A model generated the notes under the pieces. That model did not search any database. It was not told where the DNA came from and saw only the letters and a program-made list of their open reading frames with translations. Source: Lachnospiraceae bacterium UBA7205 (GTDB lineage: Bacteria; Bacillota; Clostridia; Lachnospirales; Lachnospiraceae). Taken from it: a DNA stretch of 17,213 nt. The DNA is taken from the NCBI GenBank assembly GCA_002490665.1, contig DKUL01000030.1, positions 540 to 17,752 of the forward strand. The letters run 5' to 3'. The position numbers and the translations under genes are program-made. Of the stretch, positions 14,464-17,213 are shown piece after piece. Positions within the stretch are counted from its first letter, which is position 1. Each line of letters opens with the position of its first letter.

Positions 14464-14505
14464 ATCATATGATACTGAGCGGTCAGTTTTTTCGACCGCC
14501 AGTAT
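14464..14505 (+). repeat. ACTGAGCGGTC-type palindromic repeat, copy B
   Basis: The best-preserved copy. ACTGAGCGGTC pairs with GACCGCCAGT across a TTTTTTC-containing loop, with a single bulged A. It matches copies at 6782-6827 and 16934-16972 (reversed). Lying between convergent genes, it could also act as a weak terminator. Confidence 0.6.
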
Positions 14506-14529
14506 AACCCGACAGAAGTTTCAGCCAAG

Positions 14530-15036
14530 TCAGTCCCTTATCAGCGAGTACATTTTCATGTCAATAATTTTGCCATTTTTCACAGCGTTTTTTCTCAATG
14601 TGCCCTCATACTGAAACCCTGCTTTTTCAAGCACTTTGCAGGAGGCTGTATTATATGCAAATGGTTCCGCATAGATACGGATGATATCACTTTCACGAAA
14701 AACATATTCGCAGGTTTGTTTTACCGCCTCTGTCATAATGCCTTTGCCCCAATAGCCCTCTGCCAGGCAATAACCCAGTTCTGCCGTTTGCCGATGGATA
14801 TTTGCCTGACGGAAAACGCCTATGCTGCCGACTGCCTTACCATCTACTGTAATAGCAAATGCAAAGGTTTCATTTTCATCTGAGGAGAGCATGGAAGAGA
14901 TAAACGCTGCCCCATCCTGTTCCGTATAGGGGTAAGGTAGGCCGTCCCGAAGATTATCCTGTATTTTTTTATTAGACAGTGCGAATGCCAAATCCTTTGC
15001 GTCGGATAATTCCCATTTTCTTATGCTGCAAATCAT
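14530..15036 (-). CDS. GNAT family N-acetyltransferase, RimJ/RimL type
   Basis: A 168-aa acetyltransferase. The acetyl-CoA site is visible as GYCLAEGYWGKGIMTEAVK (88-106) with the Q/RxxGxG/A-like turn WGKG. The C-terminal motif is YNTASCKVLEKAGFQYEGT (128-146). The N-terminus IRKWELSDAKDLAFAL is typical of the Acetyltransf_3 group, which modifies protein N-termini or small amines; the substrate cannot be read from sequence. GGAGG lies about 12 nt before the start, longer than usual, but no better start exists. The gene may be transcribed together with the Xre-GyrI gene upstream, 54 bp away. Confidence 0.88.
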   Translation of the reverse strand: MICSIRKWELSDAKDLAFALSNKKIQDNLRDGLPYPYTEQDGAAFISSMLSSDENETFAFAITVDGKAVGSIGVFRQANIHRQTAELGYCLAEGYWGKGIMTEAVKQTCEYVFRESDIIRIYAEPFAYNTASCKVLEKAGFQYEGTLRKNAVKNGKIIDMKMYSLIRD

Positions 15037-15090
15037 TTTCTTTTTAAACCTCCCAGTTGTTTTGAATTGAACTGCTTGTCAACAGTGCCG

Positions 15091-15765
15091 TTATTCTTCC
15101 TTGCAGGCAATGTAAACATCCATGGTCTTCCCATCGGTTTCAAAGCAGGGAATAACGTCCTTTTCCGTGTGTTCCAGACCATTCACGCGCATATACTCCA
15201 TAAGTGTTTTGTATGCGTTGGGAATGGTCACAAAAGGGTTTTCAAAGGGCGATTCAATGTGTATTGCCGCGTACTTGTGGTCTGCCTGCTCGTGTATTTC
15301 AAGGTCAGGCGGGGTGATTCCATCGGGCAGTATCCATGCCGCTTCATAACCGTGCATATTGAAAACATTAATCTGCTCCTGTGACACATTTGGAAAATCC
15401 CAGCCAATGACACGGGGGTTCTCCACGCCGCAGCCGCGGGCAATGGAAAATACTCTGTCGATGGCGTCGCCCTCCGGGTTGGAGCTTATAACGGCATGCT
15501 TGATGTAGCGGAAGGCGGGGACGGTCTCGACACGCAGATTTGTGTATGCCTCACCGCAGACAACCATATCGTCGCGGAACAGATTATCCAGGGAGCAGTT
15601 GAAAAGCCTGCAAAGTTCTAACGCCTTGTCCATTTCGGGTGAAGCTGTATCCAGCTCCCATTTTGATACGGTCTGACGGCTGACATTCATTTTTCCGGCA
15701 AGATCCTCCTGCGTCATGTTTCCTCTCAGATGTCTTAAAAACTGCAAATTTTTTCCGAAGCTCAT
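15091..15765 (-). CDS. Xre-type regulator with C-terminal GyrI-like domain
   Basis: A 224-aa protein joining a Cro/C1 helix-turn-helix (residues about 5-60, with LAGKMNVSRQTVSKWE as recognition part) to a GyrI/effector-binding domain (about 75-222, with VETVPAFRYIKHAVI, then YEAAWILPDGI and MDVYIACKEE). It is predicted to be a small-molecule-responsive repressor. The ATG at 15765 is preceded by AAAGGAG at 8 nt; an upstream in-frame ATG overlaps this site. A consensus-like promoter lies at 15808-15836 with a small inverted repeat over its -10 box, consistent with autoregulation. The acetyltransferase gene downstream is probably in the same transcript. Confidence 0.85.
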   Translation of the reverse strand: MSFGKNLQFLRHLRGNMTQEDLAGKMNVSRQTVSKWELDTASPEMDKALELCRLFNCSLDNLFRDDMVVCGEAYTNLRVETVPAFRYIKHAVISSNPEGDAIDRVFSIARGCGVENPRVIGWDFPNVSQEQINVFNMHGYEAAWILPDGITPPDLEIHEQADHKYAAIHIESPFENPFVTIPNAYKTLMEYMRVNGLEHTEKDVIPCFETDGKTMDVYIACKEE

Positions 15766-15807
15766 AAAATTTTCTCCTTTCATTTTCCTGCGCCGCGCCG
15801 CACTATC

Positions 15808-15836
15808 AGTATAGTATTTTCCCTTGCCGGATGCAA
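15808..15836 (-). promoter_or_regulatory. Promoter of the Xre-GyrI gene with candidate operator
   Basis: On the minus strand TTGCAT (15836-15831) and TATACT (15813-15808) are separated by 17 bp. ACTAT (15802-15806) and ATAGT (15811-15815) form an inverted repeat that overlaps the -10 box and start site, a plausible autoregulatory operator. Confidence 0.65.
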
Positions 15837-15893
15837 CCACTCTGCATTTGCAATTTTTTTGAATCGCGCAACTTCAAAGTGCGCAGAGTTATA

Positions 15894-16010
15894 GTAAACG
15901 ACAAAAATATTTTCCGTTTACCATAATTGATGCACACGACCGCATAAGGAATTTAGCTGCTTTGCAGCATGCGGTCGGCGCAGGTAAACGCAAATATAAT
16001 TTGCGTTTAC
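15894..16010. repeat. Modular palindromic intergenic repeat, copy 3, complete
   Basis: Three hairpins in a row. The left has stem GTAAACG (15894-15900) and CGTTTAC (15915-15921). The middle has outer stem CGACCGCAT/ATGCGGTCG (15937-15945, 15969-15977) enclosing AAGGAATTTA and an inner GCTGC-TTT-GCAGC. The right has perfect 12-bp arms GTAAACGCAAAT and ATTTGCGTTTAC (15984-16010) around ATA. CGTTTACCATAATT follows both outer hairpins. The left two modules match 6689-6770. This repeat fills most of the gap between the Xre-GyrI and TipAS genes. Confidence 0.65.
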
Positions 16011-16031
16011 CATAATTATATTAAAAAACAG

Positions 16032-16062
16032 TTGACCCTTACGGAACGTCATGGATTATAGT
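16032..16062 (+). promoter_or_regulatory. MerR-type promoter with 19-bp spacer
   Basis: TTGACC at 16032-16037 and TATAGT at 16057-16062 are separated by 19 bp, the overlong spacing characteristic of MerR-activated promoters. The spacer region contains an imperfect dyad CCCTTACG-GAA-CGTCATGG (16036-16054; 6 of 8 pairs match). It lies just before the MerR/TipAS gene, consistent with autoregulation. Confidence 0.7.
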
Positions 16063-16095
16063 ATTTTTATCAGGAGAAAAAGGAGGCAGCTAAGT

Positions 16096-16956
16096 ATGAT
16101 GACAGTAAAGGAACTATCAGACCGTACAGGTATCAGCGTGCGCACGCTTCACTATTATGACGAAATCGGTCTTTTTTCACCGACCGAAAAGAGTGGGGCG
16201 GGATACCGGCTTTATGACGATAAGGCACTGGAAACACTACAGCAGATTTTGTTTTTCCGCGAATTTGATATGCCCCTGAAGGAAATCAAGGCAGCCATGG
16301 AAAATCCGGCTCTTGATAAAAATGAAATGCTTCAGGTACAAAGACGGATGCTTGTCAGAAAACGCGACCGTATGAACCGCCTGATTGCAAGCATTGACGA
16401 TATTCTGAAAGGAGAAAACAAGATGGATTTTGAAGTGTTCAACAAAAGCGAAATTGAGGAAATATGGGATTCCCTGTACACGAACTGCAATGAGGCGCAA
16501 AAGGCGCTTTTTATTGAGAAATATGGCAGCGAGCAGGAATGGCGGAAACAATTTTTGGAGAGCGCGGCGTCAGAGGAGGCGCAGAAAAATTACGCGAAAA
16601 TTGTCGAGTGGTACGGCAGCAAGGAAAAGGCGATGGAAGCCCAGAAAAACCCCACAGATGCAGGGCTGGTCACGGCATATCAGAAACGAATCGAATCCGT
16701 GATGAAAAAGCTTGCGGGTAAAATGGGAGCGGATGTAAATTCCCTGGAAATAAAGGAAATCGTGGGCGAATATGATTACGTGGCGAAGCTGCTCTACCAG
16801 ATGGAGGATGTCACGAAGCTGATGCTGGAGCTGGCAGAAACATACGAGACAAATGAAATGATGCAGAAGGTACAGGACAGCATTTATGGGGAAGGCACAA
16901 CACGGTTTATCGGACAGGCAGTCAAGGCGTTTTATACTAGCGGTCAAAAAGACTGA
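16096..16956 (+). CDS. MerR-family regulator with TipAS ligand-binding domain
   Basis: A 286-aa regulator. Residues 3-70 are a MerR winged helix (VKELSDRTGISVRTLHYYDE, then GLFSPTEKSGAGYRLYDD and FREFDMPLKEI). About 75-105 forms the dimerisation helix. About 110-280 is a TipAS-type antibiotic-sensing domain (EKYGSEQEWRKQFLES, then GTTRFIGQAVKAF near the end), which in relatives traps thiopeptides or other drugs. The ATG at 16096 follows AGGAGG (16081-16086) by 9 nt; an in-frame ATG at 16051 lies inside the promoter and is rejected. The final codons (TSGQKD, stop) lie in a palindromic repeat (16934-16972). No adjacent transporter or resistance target gene is seen. Confidence 0.9.
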   Translation: MMTVKELSDRTGISVRTLHYYDEIGLFSPTEKSGAGYRLYDDKALETLQQILFFREFDMPLKEIKAAMENPALDKNEMLQVQRRMLVRKRDRMNRLIASIDDILKGENKMDFEVFNKSEIEEIWDSLYTNCNEAQKALFIEKYGSEQEWRKQFLESAASEEAQKNYAKIVEWYGSKEKAMEAQKNPTDAGLVTAYQKRIESVMKKLAGKMGADVNSLEIKEIVGEYDYVAKLLYQMEDVTKLMLELAETYETNEMMQKVQDSIYGEGTTRFIGQAVKAFYTSGQKD

Positions 16957-16972
16957 CGGCCTGGCATAAAAT
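16934..16972 (-). repeat. ACTGAGCGGTC-type palindromic repeat, copy C, overlapping a gene end
   Basis: Read on the minus strand it contains CATTTTATGCC, GTCAGTCTTTTTGACCGC and TAGTAT, matching copies A and B. Its plus-strand reading supplies the last six codons and the TGA (16954-16956) of the TipAS gene. Confidence 0.55.
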
Positions 16973-17092
16973 GATAAAGGGCGTGCACCCGCGACATAAT
17001 AAAGATGTAGTCTGCACCTTATTTTACTATGGCATTACAGAATGACATCATGTATAATAAAGGCAGTGTTGTAATTAATCTTTTGCTAGAGC

Positions 17093-17213
17093 GTGTTTGA
17101 AAAATCATTCCTACCATCTGCACGCCCCACTTTGCGTGATATTTGCGCCAAATTCAGGTTACATAGCCCACTATGCGCCCTTCATTTGGCACAAATCTCC
17201 CACAAATTGTGAC
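17093..17213. repeat. Long nested hairpin, start of an unclassified repeat running off the window
   Basis: ATTTGCGCCAAAT (17141-17153) and ATTTGGCACAAAT (17184-17196) are inverted with one mismatch and enclose a second stem CATAG/CTATG (17162-17166, 17171-17175). Outer bases CAC...GTG at 17128-17138 pair partly with CACAAATTGTG (17201-17211). The segment starting GCGTGTTTGAAAAATCATT looks like a repeat I recall near other Lachnospiraceae genes, possibly the edge of a non-autonomous element. The rest of 16957-17092 shows no gene or convincing promoter. Confidence 0.5.

Noticed and set aside
15894..16010. Possible CRISPR-like or operator array from the repeated GTAAACG hairpins
   Set aside because: There are only two hairpins of different loop size, no regular spacers and no cas genes; the match to 6689-6770 fits a dispersed repeat better.
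17030..17061. TATAAT at about 17053 as a promoter pointing right
   Set aside because: No acceptable -35 box lies 16-18 bp upstream and no gene follows within the window.

Overview
The window looks like a chromosomal segment of a Lachnospiraceae-type bacterium (Clostridia, Firmicutes). Strong GGAGG ribosome sites, mid GC content and several Lachnospiraceae-typical hypothetical families support this; the placement comes from memory of family distributions, not a search. It is an accessory-rich region: small gene blocks on both strands separated by palindromic intergenic repeats. I see no rRNA, tRNA, CRISPR array or intact transposase.

Left block (1-5858, all + strand): an Xre-like small regulator (119-334), then a DUF3791/DUF3990 gene pair (448-1388). 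The pair is flanked by two degraded fragments that read like the same methyltransferase C-terminus (342-431 and 1475-1621). Next come a 580-aa helical-repeat protein, a small two-helix membrane protein and a DUF4303-like protein, all of unknown function. MTA/SAH nucleosidase (mtnN) and a Lys/Glu-rich coiled-coil protein with a strong terminator close the block.

Middle block (5871-11763): a SAM-dependent methyltransferase behind its own promoter, a 65-aa protein and a GH42 beta-galactosidase (+). A bidirectional terminator separates these from a convergent three-gene operon (-) encoding a 173-aa protein and two RlaP/DNA-polymerase-beta-type nucleotidyltransferases.

The most interesting locus is the apparent gap at 11640-12030. 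It holds what looks like a complete type I toxin-antitoxin module. A 31-aa holin-like toxin ORF lies on the minus strand with its own extended -10 promoter and strong ribosome site. A convergent antisense RNA of about 90 nt has its own consensus-like promoter, and the two transcripts share a terminator hairpin. The toxin carries a 19-bp palindromic segment whose removal restores a C-terminus more typical of the family, so this copy may be frameshifted.

Right block (12078-17213): an orphan AgrC-like sensor kinase (-), an AraC-GyrI regulator (+), a GNAT acetyltransferase (-), an Xre-GyrI regulator (-) and a MerR-TipAS regulator (+). The last sits behind a 19-bp-spacer promoter with an internal dyad, the hallmark of MerR control. 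Three one-component small-molecule sensors lie within 4 kb, with no transporter beside them here. At least two families of palindromic intergenic repeats recur through the window; one copy supplies the last codons of the TipAS gene, and a long nested hairpin ends the window.
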